A DNA stretch of 64,000 nucleotides from Stromatinia cepivora. Taxonomy: Eukaryota; Ascomycota; Leotiomycetes; Helotiales; Sclerotiniaceae. The position numbers and the translations under genes were made by a program. Positions 48,405 through 60,150 of this stretch are shown in pieces (position 1 is the first letter of the stretch; each line of letters begins with the position of its first letter). The stretch is from positions 1 to 64,000 of the forward strand of contig RCTD01000010.1 in NCBI GenBank assembly GCA_014898415.1. Direction: 5' to 3'. Below the pieces are notes generated by a model that was given only the letters and a program-made list of their open reading frames with translations, searched no databases and was not told where the DNA came from.

Positions 48405-50729
48405 AAAGGATATTAAAAGAATGGAGGGAAGGTAAAATTAGTGGTATAACATGGGCGCCCTGAATTAATGACCAAAAGGAGATGAGAGGCGTAGACTGGA
48501 TAGAACCAACCATTGTAAAATTGTAGAATCGTTTTTTTCAAGAAGTTGCGTTGAAGGTGCCCTAGAGCAGGAATACGCACTTTTACTTATCCTCATGATG
48601 TTCCTATGTACATTCATCACTTTGCTTTTACTCAATAAATGAACTCCACTATCAACTAGTTACTTTCTGTGTTATTCGCCGACAGCCAATTCCATTTAGA
48701 GATGTGGTGCAACATGTATTGATCAAATTCTGGATATTTGAACCCTCTCATACGTGCAACCTGATTTAGACATTCGATTACTTCAATCATCCAAACTTCC
48801 TACGGCATTCAAACTCTCTCAAGCTCCGGCTCCAGCTTAAGCATTTAAAACAGATCAAAGATCCAGCCCATTTCAACCACACCTCGATCCACATGTCGAC
48901 ATCAACTTGGGTATTCAAAATTAACCTGGCTCAATTAGTTATCCATCTAATTTTACTTATGACCGTCGGTCTCGAGGGCTGAACCTGAAATAGTATTTTG
49001 GATAGCTAATTCGGTTTGAAAATCCTTTGCTGTTGTTAGGATATGTAGGTAAAGGGTATCATAGTTCGGAAATCAATATAGAAAAGTTTGAGGATTTTGA
49101 TGTAGGAATTTGTGGGCGATGGATATGAGAATCGATGACAGACAGCCGAAAGCAGTGTGTAATATTAGATGATCCAAGCAAGAGATTGGTTGATAGGAGG
49201 GAAGGTATCAGACAAAGTTCGAAGATGACATGATTATCAGTGGGAGATATATGGAGATGAGGAGGGGACTAACGCAGCCAAGAAGATGCATTGTCAAAGA
49301 ATCTTGACTTTATTTTTGGAGGACGATGATCTAGTTCACCCCTCAAAATAGAAAAAGATAGTCTTGGATGTCCAAAAGGGAAACAGCATTGACTGGTTAT
49401 TCGGAGCGATTGTGAAGCAACTTTGAAGGTTCTAAAACCTAAATATATTGGAATAACTGACAGAGGCACCTTGGCGGCACTTAGAAAGGGACATCCGAAT
49501 AAGTAAACTTTTTCTTGAAGAGTGTGTTACCGTATGGGTCTCCCATAGATGAAGGTTGTCTTGCAGTTGCAACATTGGTTGTTGGAAGGTATTTTGGTTA
49601 GAGGATAGATATACTCGAGCAACTCACATTAATTCGTACAAGAGGTGAATGAGATCCAACTTTTGATCATAAATAGATCATCTCATCAACATTCTCATGT
49701 CAATCCATAAATGCCGGAACCAAACAGAGTTAAGGTTAAACTATCAGGAATGCATCAGCAAAGCATTTACCTAGTACGCTAATACTAATGAAAGGTCTAA
49801 CTTGACCAAAACAAATAGGTAGGTACCTACTCGGTGGTACCTATGTAATGCATATGCTAGCAATCACATCAAGAATTTCTTGGAAGAAGCCAATAGTAAG
49901 ACAAAAACAGAGGCCACTTTCTTCTCCCAATCCCGATATATTTCCTCGAATCCCGATCTCAATATACGGAGTAGAAGTACTACAAATAAAGTACCTAATA
50001 ATGAATTCGAGCCGGAGTTCCCCAAATACATACAGAGTAAATACTATAAGTCTATAATAAGGTAATGATGATCCAACACATGTAATTCGTTGAGCTTGAG
50101 CTTCTCAACAAATGGCCGAGGCTTTCAAGGTTGTTCCATTCTTTTCTTCTAGTGCCCGAATAGTTGTCTGGTTGCAAGGCGGGCGGAGAGGAAGGCTTGG
50201 GGGGCCCGAGTTGAGATTGATTATTGGTAGTGAAGTGAAGTTCAAATAATTATTATTCCAGCTTACCCTGATTCATTGTCGTGGAGTTGAAGAGTATAAA
50301 GGCTTTTTGGAAAAGAAAATTGTAGTTTTGAATCGAAATAGCACAATAGATCGTAGAGTTTTCTTTCAATCGAATTTTTATAGAAATTTTCCTTTTACTC
50401 AATTTCTTCTCATATTCACCAAAAAAAAAAGGTTTCAGTACTGCAATATCAACAATTCCGACAACCCTGTATCTATCTTATCAGGGGCCACATACCGGCA
50501 CCAAAAAATAGGGTCCACCTGGTCTTTCACTAGCTCCTCATTTTCCCTACGAGTAGCACATCTAAACACATAACCTTTCCCCCCTTTCCTCTTATTTACA
50601 TTTCCAACAACCCATCGATCTTTCTTTCCTCTTCCTTTCCAACAACCCTCTAACTCACCACCCTTTCGCCGCGAAGAAGCAACCTATTCCCTTGGTCAGG
50701 GCCCCTATCAAAACAACATCTACCTTATC
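48405..50729. other. 2.3-kb intergenic, citrate synthase / YHM2
   Basis: No supportable gene. It holds the citrate synthase 3' flank and the YHM2 upstream region. Several GGTACCTA-type local palindromes occur near 49817-49845, and a pyrimidine-rich leader-like stretch lies at 50570-50660. Confidence 0.55.
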
Positions 50730-51897
50730 ATGTCCGCCGTCACAGCCAAAATGCCCATTGTCGGCAAGCCTGCTATCCCGGAGAAGAAACCTGTCAAGTT
50801 CTCGAACTTGCTCTTGGGTGCTAGTTTGAATCTCTTCGAGGTTACGACCTTGGGCCAGCCATTGGAGGTTACGAAGACTACTATGGCTGCCAATAGAGGA
50901 GATTCTTTTGCCGGCGCGCTGGGTAGAATTTGGGGTAGAGGTGGTGTTCTTGGATGTATGTTTTTCTTGTTTGTTTTTCTTTGACAATTTTACGTTTATG
51001 TTGTGATATGATTTGATTCAAGCAATTATCTTCTTATTTCCAATCTGCGAGGATTACAGCTGACAATTACCCCACCACAGTCTACCAAGGACTCATTCCA
51101 TGGGCCTGGATCGAAGCCTCCACCAAAGGTGCTGTCCTCCTCTTTGTCGCCTCCGAAGCCGAATGGTACGCTCGCTCCTTTGGTGCTGGTGAATTCACCG
51201 CCGGTATCACCGGAGGTGTGACTGGTGGTGTCGCTCAAGCCTACGCTACCATGGGATTTTGCACCTGCATGAAAACAGTCGAAATCACCAAGACCAACAT
51301 GGCGAAGGCCGGTGTCAAGCCTGACGGCACCATGACCACCTTCATGAACATCTACCGCAAGGAAGGTATCAAGGGAATCAACAAAGGTGTCAATGCCGTG
51401 GCCATTCGACAAATGACAAATTGGGGTAGTCGTTTTGGATTGAGTCGATTGGCGGAAAGTGGCATTCGAAAGGTGACTGGGAAAGGCGAGAATGGAAAGC
51501 TGAATGCTTGGGAGAAGATTTTGGCGAGTGGATTGGGTGGTGGGTTGAGCGCTTGGAATCAACCTATTGAGGTTATTCGTGTCGAGATGCAGAGTAAGAC
51601 GGTGGATCCTAACCGTCCTGCTAAGATGACGGTCGGCAACACTTTCAAGTATATTTACAGTCAGAATGGGATCTCGGGTCTGTATCGTGGCGTTGTTCCT
51701 AGAATTGGTTTGGGCGTTTGGCAAACTATTTGTATGGTTGCTATGGGTGATATGTAAGTTTCTTCCTCCTGCTCTTCCTATCACTTTACCTCTCACCCCT
51801 TAAACATACGCGTAAAGGCAAATACTAATACGAAGCCAACAGGGCGAAAGCTTACGTCGAGAAATTGACGGGTGAAACAGTCACCGCTAAGCATTAA
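50730..51897 (+). CDS. YHM2: Mitochondrial citrate/2-oxoglutarate carrier Yhm2
   Basis: Three exons (50730-50955, 51081-51753, 51843-51897) give 317 aa, the usual carrier length. Yeast Yhm2 exports citrate in exchange for oxoglutarate across the inner membrane, which supports cytosolic NADPH supply. The [20 protein letters not shown] opening is characteristic. The three repeat signatures are degenerate: [20 protein letters not shown] and [10 protein letters not shown]. The short last exon ends in ETVTAKH. Same strand as citrate synthase, 2.3 kb downstream, so the two steps of mitochondrial citrate supply lie side by side. Yhm2 has also been called an mtDNA-binding protein. Confidence 0.93.
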
Positions 51898-54800
51898 GGC
51901 GTTTTGGGATGGAGCACACTCGATATACCTGGCATGCATGCACACACATATGTCCGGCATCTTCTGGTTTTTCTGCAATGAATGGGACGGATACACTCTG
52001 GATCTTATAATGAACGAGAGATAGAGGATATGATAATGATCTGGTATGCGATGCGGTGCGATGCGAATTAATAGACAACTTCGGGTGTGGTAGATAAGTG
52101 ATGTAGGGTCTGCCCATGTGGACTGATACAATTGAATTGAAACGAGATGTTTTAAAATGAAGATGTGTATTGCTATGTGTATGTGCGATGTATTGACATT
52201 CATCCTTCCCATTGTACCTGTTCTCGACGTCTTTCGGAATTTTACTTTCTTTTTATATTTCAGGGACCTGGTCCTCCAAACTTTACATGCACATGCATAT
52301 TATTGAATCTACAACTCGCATACTTACTTGTACTCTTTTGCAAGTAGAAGCTTATTTGGATGATAAGTGGGATAGGCGGGGGATAGGGTGAGTGTGAGGG
52401 TGAGGGTGAGGGTGATATTAGATAATATTGCGAAATTATCATTTCTGGGAGATGTTGAAGAAAATGGAGATAATGAGAGGAGGAAAATTGAATGATTACA
52501 TAGGATCAGAAAAAAGGGGTAGAGAATGCAAGGAAAGGAAAGGAAAGGGTTCATTTTTACATTGGGATGGTATATAGATTATGACTATGATTATTGAATT
52601 GAGGTGGAGATAATAAGAAATACTATGGAATATTGAATATTGCTTCCACACTCGGAGAGTTATAATGAAGGAAGATATAATCTCATGATTGGATATCGTG
52701 TCCGTACCAGAGGATCATGGTGTCATGGGTAGTTATCAAGAGGGAAGAGAGTATGGTTTAAATGTTGTGTTGATGTTGAAAGATAATGGAACCAATGATA
52801 TAGATACGTAGTAGGAGTATTGGTGATGGCGATGATATAAAATAGACGTCTAGATTGAAGTAATACTCTATTCATTCAAGTATTTCAAAGGAGAGAAAGG
52901 TGGCGGGTTTTATAAGTTCTCGTATTTCTCTATCTCAGATATTGGAACAGGAGAGAGTCGGGTATCTTCAGATACGTCCTAGGGACTTTCTAGTTTGACG
53001 ACTTACATAGGTAGAGTCTGGGTATGGCAGCAATAACAAGTTCTGCGTAGACGATGGGTGCTACTTCTTTCACTTGAACTCTAATTTGTCCACACCATTC
53101 TCGCCATCCACCCATTCGTCGTTATGAACACATCTTCAGGAACATCTTAGTCAGGCCGCTCAGTTTCAGTTGCAAGTCCGGGCTGAACCAAGATCTTTCC
53201 TTTCCTGCACCAGTATCACGATCGTTGAAGCATATCAAGCATATCAACCATTCCTTGATTACTTTATCATCTCGACAGTTGGAAAATCGTTGCACTGTTT
53301 TCAGTTAAAAAACAGTTAATGCTTGGAGGCTAGGTCTACAATCCCACCGAAGTTGAAGCAAAAGAAACTTGAAGATGTGCCATAAATCGTCCACCCAGCT
53401 CACGAAACCTTCACCTTTATACCGTTTTTCCAATCTTCATCCCCAACAACATCAAAATCGAAAGCAAAAACAGATGAAAAAAAAACATACAACAGTAGGG
53501 ATTCGCTGGTGGTCACCCACCCAACTACTAATCTACCGATCTGAGGCTTGAGTATGGCAGAGCGGACGGGATGCCCTATATTCCTCAGTCTATGGTCGTA
53601 TGTGACAGAGACGGCTTTACATGTAGCTATATACCATTTAGCCATGAATACCACGCCCTAGCAACAACCAAAACAAGTAAACAACGAGCACTGAGCACTC
53701 AAACATCATTCGCCCAAAGCCGAAAGATTCCAAATAATTGAAAACCTGGATCCTCAACCCGCATTTAGATTAATGCCGATTTCTATTACATACATGTTAT
53801 GATATCAAAACACTTGAAAACGGGGGTCAGCAAACTACTTTTCCACGGTACGACTCGTATCGTATTACGAACCACCTTCACGCCAAGCTTCTTGCCCGAC
53901 GGCCAAGAATACCTTGTCTGGAGATACCCCATAACTTATGCAGGCAGATAAGAAAACCTGGGGGTGATCTGATCCGAATTTGTATTAATGTTTTAAAACG
54001 TTGAGGAAATATCGGTTGAAAGTTGGGAAGACGACGACGAGATAGGTAAATAGAGTGATCGACTATTATGAGCGCCGAAAAGGAGGAGCTACACAGCCAC
54101 AAGCGTTCGACTGAAAGGCAAGCATAATTTTTTTTCTTGGCATAGTAGCCAGAGGTATGGCGCCTCCTTTTCGCGATCGGAAAGTCATTCGTCCTCCAGA
54201 TTCCTTTCATCATAAAGCTAGCAGCAACTCAAATTGTTCTGAATTGCCTCGTCCATTCTGAGAATATACCTAATGATTCTGAGCGAATGGATTTCAGCTC
54301 AATTGCCAGCCTTTTTGGCATTTAACAGTTTGAATCTCCCATTTCCAGAGAAGAGATCCATTCACAAACCTTTTCCCCGGGCATCTAATTTTGATATTTG
54401 AATCCCTGTACCTTATCTGACGATACTGTTATGGTCTCTGACGTTCAAGACCTGTCATATGTTCAAAGCACTTGAAGCCATTTGAAGGTGGAACATTGTG
54501 CTACTTATGAAACCCACCTCCAATTACTAGTTTCATATAGTCCTTCTATATATGCTACATAAAAATGTCAGAGCTATAGGGACTAGTCCATTTTCCCTCC
54601 ACCAGCGTCTTCAAGTCTTCTAACCAAATTTGAAAGATCATTCCGTTGTCGAAGATGTCAACTTTAATTTAAATACGTCCACATATCGGAGTTTGTCCAA
54701 GCCAAAATCTTAGTTGAGTCAAGCTAGGTTGGGTCCAGGTGCAAAGCTCTACCTCTCCTCTAGATGCGGCACTTGTCGCAATGGCCTGTTTGTCATGCCT

Positions 54801-55794
54801 GCGGGAGAAAACGGCTTCTATCATCCCGGCCACAATCTCACAAAATCGGACACTCGTTCGCCAAATGCATGAATGAGAAGATATCTATTGGATTAAATCG
54901 CGCAGAAACCAAACACGTAGAGGCAACATGGCTAGTTTAGACTTTGGCGGTACTCATCGAGACGACACTTTATTGCCGAAGCCGCAGGAGTCGAATGGTA
55001 AAACTGCAACTTCACAGTGCAATGAGATACATGTGTAGATAACGAGCGAGGACAAACAGATGCCATAGCATGAATTCCATTCAGATTGATAAGAAATATA
55101 TTCATGTTTGGTGTCGATGAGCCGATAACACTTGATAGAGGCAACGACTGGAATTTCAAATCTTCGGCGATTAGGGAGAGTTGTGATGAAATGAGGACAT
55201 GTCATATATTTGAGTATTTAAGTTATTGTAACCAGGAACTTCTCGGTCAATGCCAAACGCTCTCGCCGAACTGATACTTTTTATCCGATGATTTTCAGGA
55301 TGCTGAATGTAAAGTCCGAAACGACTAGGGAAGATATGTCCAGCATTGTAAGCACAAGGGTGTATTTGATTACATTGACTGCATGATGATAACACGGGCA
55401 ACTCCTTTTGGACATGATGGCCATGTTGGCCGTGTTTTCGGATGACCTCCGTGGGGACATGTTAAATGGACAGACAGGATGGGAAATATTCTGGAACAAT
55501 TGGATACAACGCCATCTAACTTACCAATGTCTAGAACAATTGGGATACAAACAAATGTATATAATTCCAGTTGGATTATTCATAACTTAAATTCTATTGA
55601 ATATCTCAAAATACATTAGTTATTTATATATGAGAAAAGAGAATACAGTCTGCCCGCGCGGGGAATGAATCGGTCAATTTTATGTTTCAACAGTGTCGTT
55701 ACATCATTGTTTATCAATCAGGGCGATAAGAAATCCTAGCTCGCTAGAACATAGTGCCACCAATAGATTGTCCTCCAGCTTTCCCCTTCTTTCG
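51898..55794. other. 3.9-kb gene-poor spacer, YHM2 / Zn2Cys6 factor
   Basis: No supportable gene. A short (GTGAGG)n tract lies near 52394-52415 and (AAAGG)n near 52531-52548. ORFs up to about 110 codons (for example 53878-54213 on the minus strand) have no recognisable domain. The region likely contains the promoter of the transcription factor. Confidence 0.55.
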
Positions 55795-58031
55795 ATGGAT
55801 CCTCACAATTTCCAAACTTCAATTACTTCAAATGATTACTTCAATGGAGATGCAATTGAGTTACAGTTACCTCAACAACTGAACAATCATCCTATACAAC
55901 CAGGACCAAGGTCCTACAAGTCGCGCAAGTATCGACCTTGTGATTTCTGCCGAGCCCGTCAAGTAAGATGCTCGATATCTTCCGCCCCGCCTTGTCAATT
56001 GTGTACATCCCATGGAAGAAGTTGCACATTTGTAGACCGGCCAAAGAAGAAGAGGAGGCCGAATATTGCGACAAGCAATGGTGACCAAAGTAGTGGATCT
56101 ACAACATCTACTCGTATGTTACAATATTACACATTGAAAACAGTGGTATTCCTTGAGGGAGATTTGCTGACTTTGGCGTCCGTGGAGCTACTGCTCCATT
56201 GCAACAATATTGCTCCGCTGCCCAACTTAGTCCCAACTTTATCGCACAATATAGCGAGCACAACTTTCAAAGTTTGACTGGACACGATGTCTTGACTGAA
56301 TCGACTTCGTCTCCGGACCAACACATTCTCGTCCAAGATGGCTCGCCTATATATAATTTGGACCCTTATTTGGACATGATGCAAAGCACGCGAATAAGGC
56401 CCCTCGACTCCCAGCATTTAAAATCTGCAAGATTTGTCGGGGAATCGGGTGAATCAAATCCATACTTGCTGCGTCATTACCGCTATAATGAAAACGATGA
56501 ATGCACGATATCGAAGTTGACATACCGGCGCATCAAGAACTCCTCGACGCACAATGATTTTTCAAATCAGAGAGAGGTGCCTCCTGTGGTCTTCATGCTG
56601 GCAGATGATAGCTTTTCACAGAAGGGGGAGCCAAGGATAAATGATGATGTTCTCGCCAGAGCGGAAGCAGATTTGAGGGGCATGTTCACAGATCACGAAG
56701 CGCTTCGTCTTATAGGCCTTTTCTTCCGATTTGTATACCCCTATTTTCCTATTTTATCTAAAAACCAATCCTTCCAATCGCCAGGTGTACTCTCACCTAC
56801 GATTGTGCATACATTTCCACTTTCCTTGTTATCGGCAATGTACGCTACCGCCCTACCATTCATTCTGTATGATGATATTCTCTCTACGACTCTTGTACAT
56901 TCACCGCCATCAACTCATGAATTATTTCGTCTTTCTTGGCTCTTCGTTCAACAGGAACTCCATGCCCCACGGCTGTCAACGGTACAAGCATGTCTGTTAC
57001 TGCTACAGAGAGCTCCCACAAATCGATATACGACAGATACACCTTGGAAGACGAGCCTTGTGGGTTGGACAGTGAGTCTTGCTCAAACTCTGGGTCTGAT
57101 GAAGGAATGCAGTGACTGGAGTAGTATACCAATTTTGGAAATGAATTTGCGAAAAAGACTATGGTATGGGGTTTTAATCATGGACAAATGGGCGTCTTTG
57201 AATGCCGGTATGCCCAGTCATATTCACGCTGATGATTTTGACGTCCTCCCACTTGAGGACAACGACCTTGAAGCATCAACTCCCGGCCCTAATCAACCCA
57301 TCACAGATTCAGAACCGGGTTCAGAACACTTCCGGCTGTTGACCGAGCTGACCACCATACTCAGCGACATCATTGATTCATACTATACTCTGAGGGCAAC
57401 ACAACGTACATCTAAGGATCTCTCATTGTCACTCGAACTAGCAAGGCCGCTTCGCTCACGCCTCAAGGCCTGGAACGATTCTTTACCTCCTTCTATGTCT
57501 CTAAGACAACACGAGCATCTCGATTCACGTGGTGTAGCTCAATTAAGCGGAAATCCATCACTTTCATTAGCCTACATCATTGCAACCATGACACTATTCC
57601 GAGCTCTTCTCCGACCCCTGGAAAATTTGACAAGTGTAGATGAAGACGCAACAATGGGTAGCCGCCTAGCTGTTCGAGCCGGTGCTAGGGAATGTGCCAA
57701 AGAAGTCGTCGAGTTTGTAGAAAATTTGGGCAGAGGAGCTTTGGATGCCTTTTGGCATTCCTGTAAGTTTTGATAACTTATATCTCTTCCTGGCCTCTAA
57801 CAGAATTCAGGGTCTCGTGCAAACTTCGCAATAGCATCATCATTTCTCATGCAACTCCTCGTTACATCCGAAAATGAAACCGAATCGGCAGAGATCAACG
57901 AATTGGTGACTCGTTGGAGATGGGCCATGCGGACTGGCAGTGGCAGCGCCGGAAATGGACTCATGAGCTTGGGGTTACTGAGGCTGGATGGTTTATTAAT
58001 GAAGAATGGTGGTCTGGAAGCAGGTGTATGA
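55795..58031 (+). CDS. Zn2Cys6 transcription factor with fungal-specific TF domain
   Basis: Three exons (55795-56113, 56188-57762, 57811-58031) give 704 aa. It is nuclear by fold. The binuclear zinc cluster is C49-x2-C52-x6-C59-x7-C67-x2-C70-x6-C77, followed by a basic patch PKKKRR. The middle-homology region (about 310-520) contains ALRLIGLFFRFVYPYFPIL, VGWTVSLAQTLGLMKECSDW and LWYGVLIMDKWASL, typical of Fungal_trans domain proteins of the sugar/xenobiotic type. The C-terminus (WSRANFAIASSFLMQLL) closes after the third exon. Targets are unknown. The adjacent genes give no pathway hint. The long gene-poor upstream spacer is noted. Confidence 0.88.
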
Positions 58032-58399
58032 ACACCGAGGACTGGCGAGGATGATGTATTGATATTGCTTTGTGATTGAATCGCAAAGTACTCGGTACAT
58101 ACAATTGTACCGTCGAGAGGGTCATCTATTGCGCTACGGGATAATGATAAAATGGGAATTTGCATGTTGATTTTGGAGTGCGGTGTTAGGCGGGGTACGA
58201 AAGAAGGGAAAGATGCACACGTTGGAATATCGGTCCATATTTGAGACGGACATCTTGGTGATGCTGACCAAGAGGGAAATACTGATCCTAGTTCAGTGCA
58301 TGCAAGCAGCATGTACCAGAAGAAAATTAATAATGAGAATTTTAAAATGTTTCTATCTACCACCCATATCAAGGGCGGAACTACCAACCCTCAAAGCAT
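58032..58399. other. Convergent 3' flanks, Zn2Cys6 factor / GFA protein
   Basis: About 370 bp, no gene seen. Confidence 0.6.
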
Positions 58400-59439
58400 C
58401 TATTCTTTCCTCTCTTTCTTCTTATCATGACCATCCCCCTCCTTTGCCTCTCTCTCCTCTTCTTCCTTCTCTCTCTTTCTCTTCTGTATCGCTTCCGGTG
58501 GACTATCCTCAATCAAATCACTCCGATCATTCAAACCCGTCCACTTGGGTAACCCATCCGGGAGATCTACCAAGCGCTTTGAATAAAACATGTGGCATCT
58601 GTAATCAATTCAGCACATTAGCAATTGATCTCATTTTAACTCAATATATCTAGTCAACGGAGGAATGGAGAGATGGACTCCCATGGATGAGGATAAGGAA
58701 AAGGAAGAGAAAAAAAACATACTCAGGATTAAATCTCTCTTTCTCTTCTTTACTCTTAAATTTTATCAAGCTTGGAAATAAAAGGATCATGTTTCGGCCC
58801 TCGTCCATGATGGGCGTGCGACAGTATGAACAGCTTACTTTGCAAGGGAGCTTGTGACGGGTGGTTTTTTCTTCCGATTCGTACCTAGTGGGGGTTGAGG
58901 TTAGAAGTGGTTGGGTTGGTCGGGCAATGAATGGTTTGGGAAAATAGGTTGGTTTGGATGGTTATAGTAGTTGGTAGTTGGTGAAGAGGGGTGGTTGGGG
59001 AGTAGATGGATACGTACCAACCTAAATCATGATGTCCATGTGTGAAATTGATATCTTCCTTATGAAAAATCGCCGCCCATTGAAATGGTGCTCCTATCCA
59101 AGCACTCAAATTAACATCCCTTTCATTCCCTTCCTCTCCCCTCTCCCCAAAACAAAAAGTAAACTCACCATGCAAAACCTGACAAGTAGTACAATGACAA
59201 AACTTCGCACTCAAAGGCCTCTCCCTACCCAATTGATACTTCACCCTCCCACAATGACAACCGCCCTCATATAGAGCCTTGAATCCTTCATCATTCTCAT
59301 GTACTTTATACGGGACGCGGAATTTCCAATCGTTATGCTCGCCTTGGACATCGGAGTCTTTGTGGCCTTGGGAGAGGGCAGCGCTTTTGGCATTGGTGGT
59401 TAAGTCGGCGCTAGAGTTGAAGGAATTGGAAGAGCTCAT
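58400..59439 (-). CDS. GFA/CENP-V-type zinc domain protein
   Basis: Four exons (59439-59169, 59093-59018, 58884-58723, 58598-58400) give 235 aa. The GFA domain binds zinc through clustered cysteines, visible as GGCHCGRVKY, FCHCTTCQ and CSYCRTPIMDEGRN. It was first described in glutathione-dependent formaldehyde-activating enzyme; most fungal members have unknown substrates. The segment HGAPFQWAAIFHKEDINF appears only after removing a 75-nt intron that is open in frame and so easily translated by mistake. The tail is very rich in Lys/Glu. In-frame upstream ATGs (for example 59658) could add a basic, Ser/Thr-rich leader; I start at MSSSNSF. Confidence 0.85.
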
Positions 59440-60150
59440 TTTGGTGTGGAATTGAGTGTGGGATATGGGTTTGAAAGGGTTGCATGTGGTGTGCTGGGGT
59501 TGGGGGAGAGGGAGGAGTGGGTGGGATGGATCTTGAAGTGGATGGGAGGAAGTTATTAGCCTCGATTGGAATTGGAGAGTGAGACGAGTGTTAGGTTTAT
59601 GATGTAAACCAAATAGGAAAGAAGAAACTGTGTTGATGTTGCTTCTTTTCTCGAACATTGGTACACACTTAAGAAGAAGCAAATGTGGTTGTGGGAGTAT
59701 TTGATTGATATTTATCTATCTACTCTCATCAACAAGCTTCTACCTGTAAAGCCACGCGAATTTTTAGGTACAAACAATTGAAGTGCCTTTTCTTTCCCCT
59801 TGGTATCGTCATTACCATATCTAAATATGCCAATCTATTGATGGATATTACTTTCTATGATGCGGGGCCGTTCCTGAATAGTGGGCCAAGATGCGAGTGC
59901 CAGGACCAAACACACCGGCTTGGCTCATACATTATGACGTGTGCTATTTTAATCTCCCAATTATCCATCACGTGCCCATTCCTTAAACCACCTACAATTT
60001 GTGGCATATCGCATCGCATACCTTGAGCTAAGTACGCTAGGGCACGTCACTACCATTCGTGCCTTGATACTTGACTCATGGCGAAGTGTAATATATGTCT
60101 TTTACACTGCTTCTCTATTCAGACCTCTAGCTAGGAGTTGACAGGCTCAT
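59440..60150. other. GFA gene upstream region / phosphatase 3' flank
   Basis: The frame of the GFA gene stays open to about 59682, so part could be an N-terminal leader. The remainder shows nothing. Confidence 0.55.

Noticed and set aside
52394..52415. GGGTGA repeats as telomere-like sequence
   Set aside because: The unit is not TTAGGG, the tract is short, and it is internal between ordinary genes.
53878..54213. 111-codon minus-strand ORF
   Set aside because: No ATG context, domain or family resemblance; composition looks like random AT-rich spacer.
59094..59168. In-frame continuation of the GFA protein across this stretch
   Set aside because: It has GT..AG ends, and removing it restores the conserved HGAPFQWAAIFHK block, so it is an intron.
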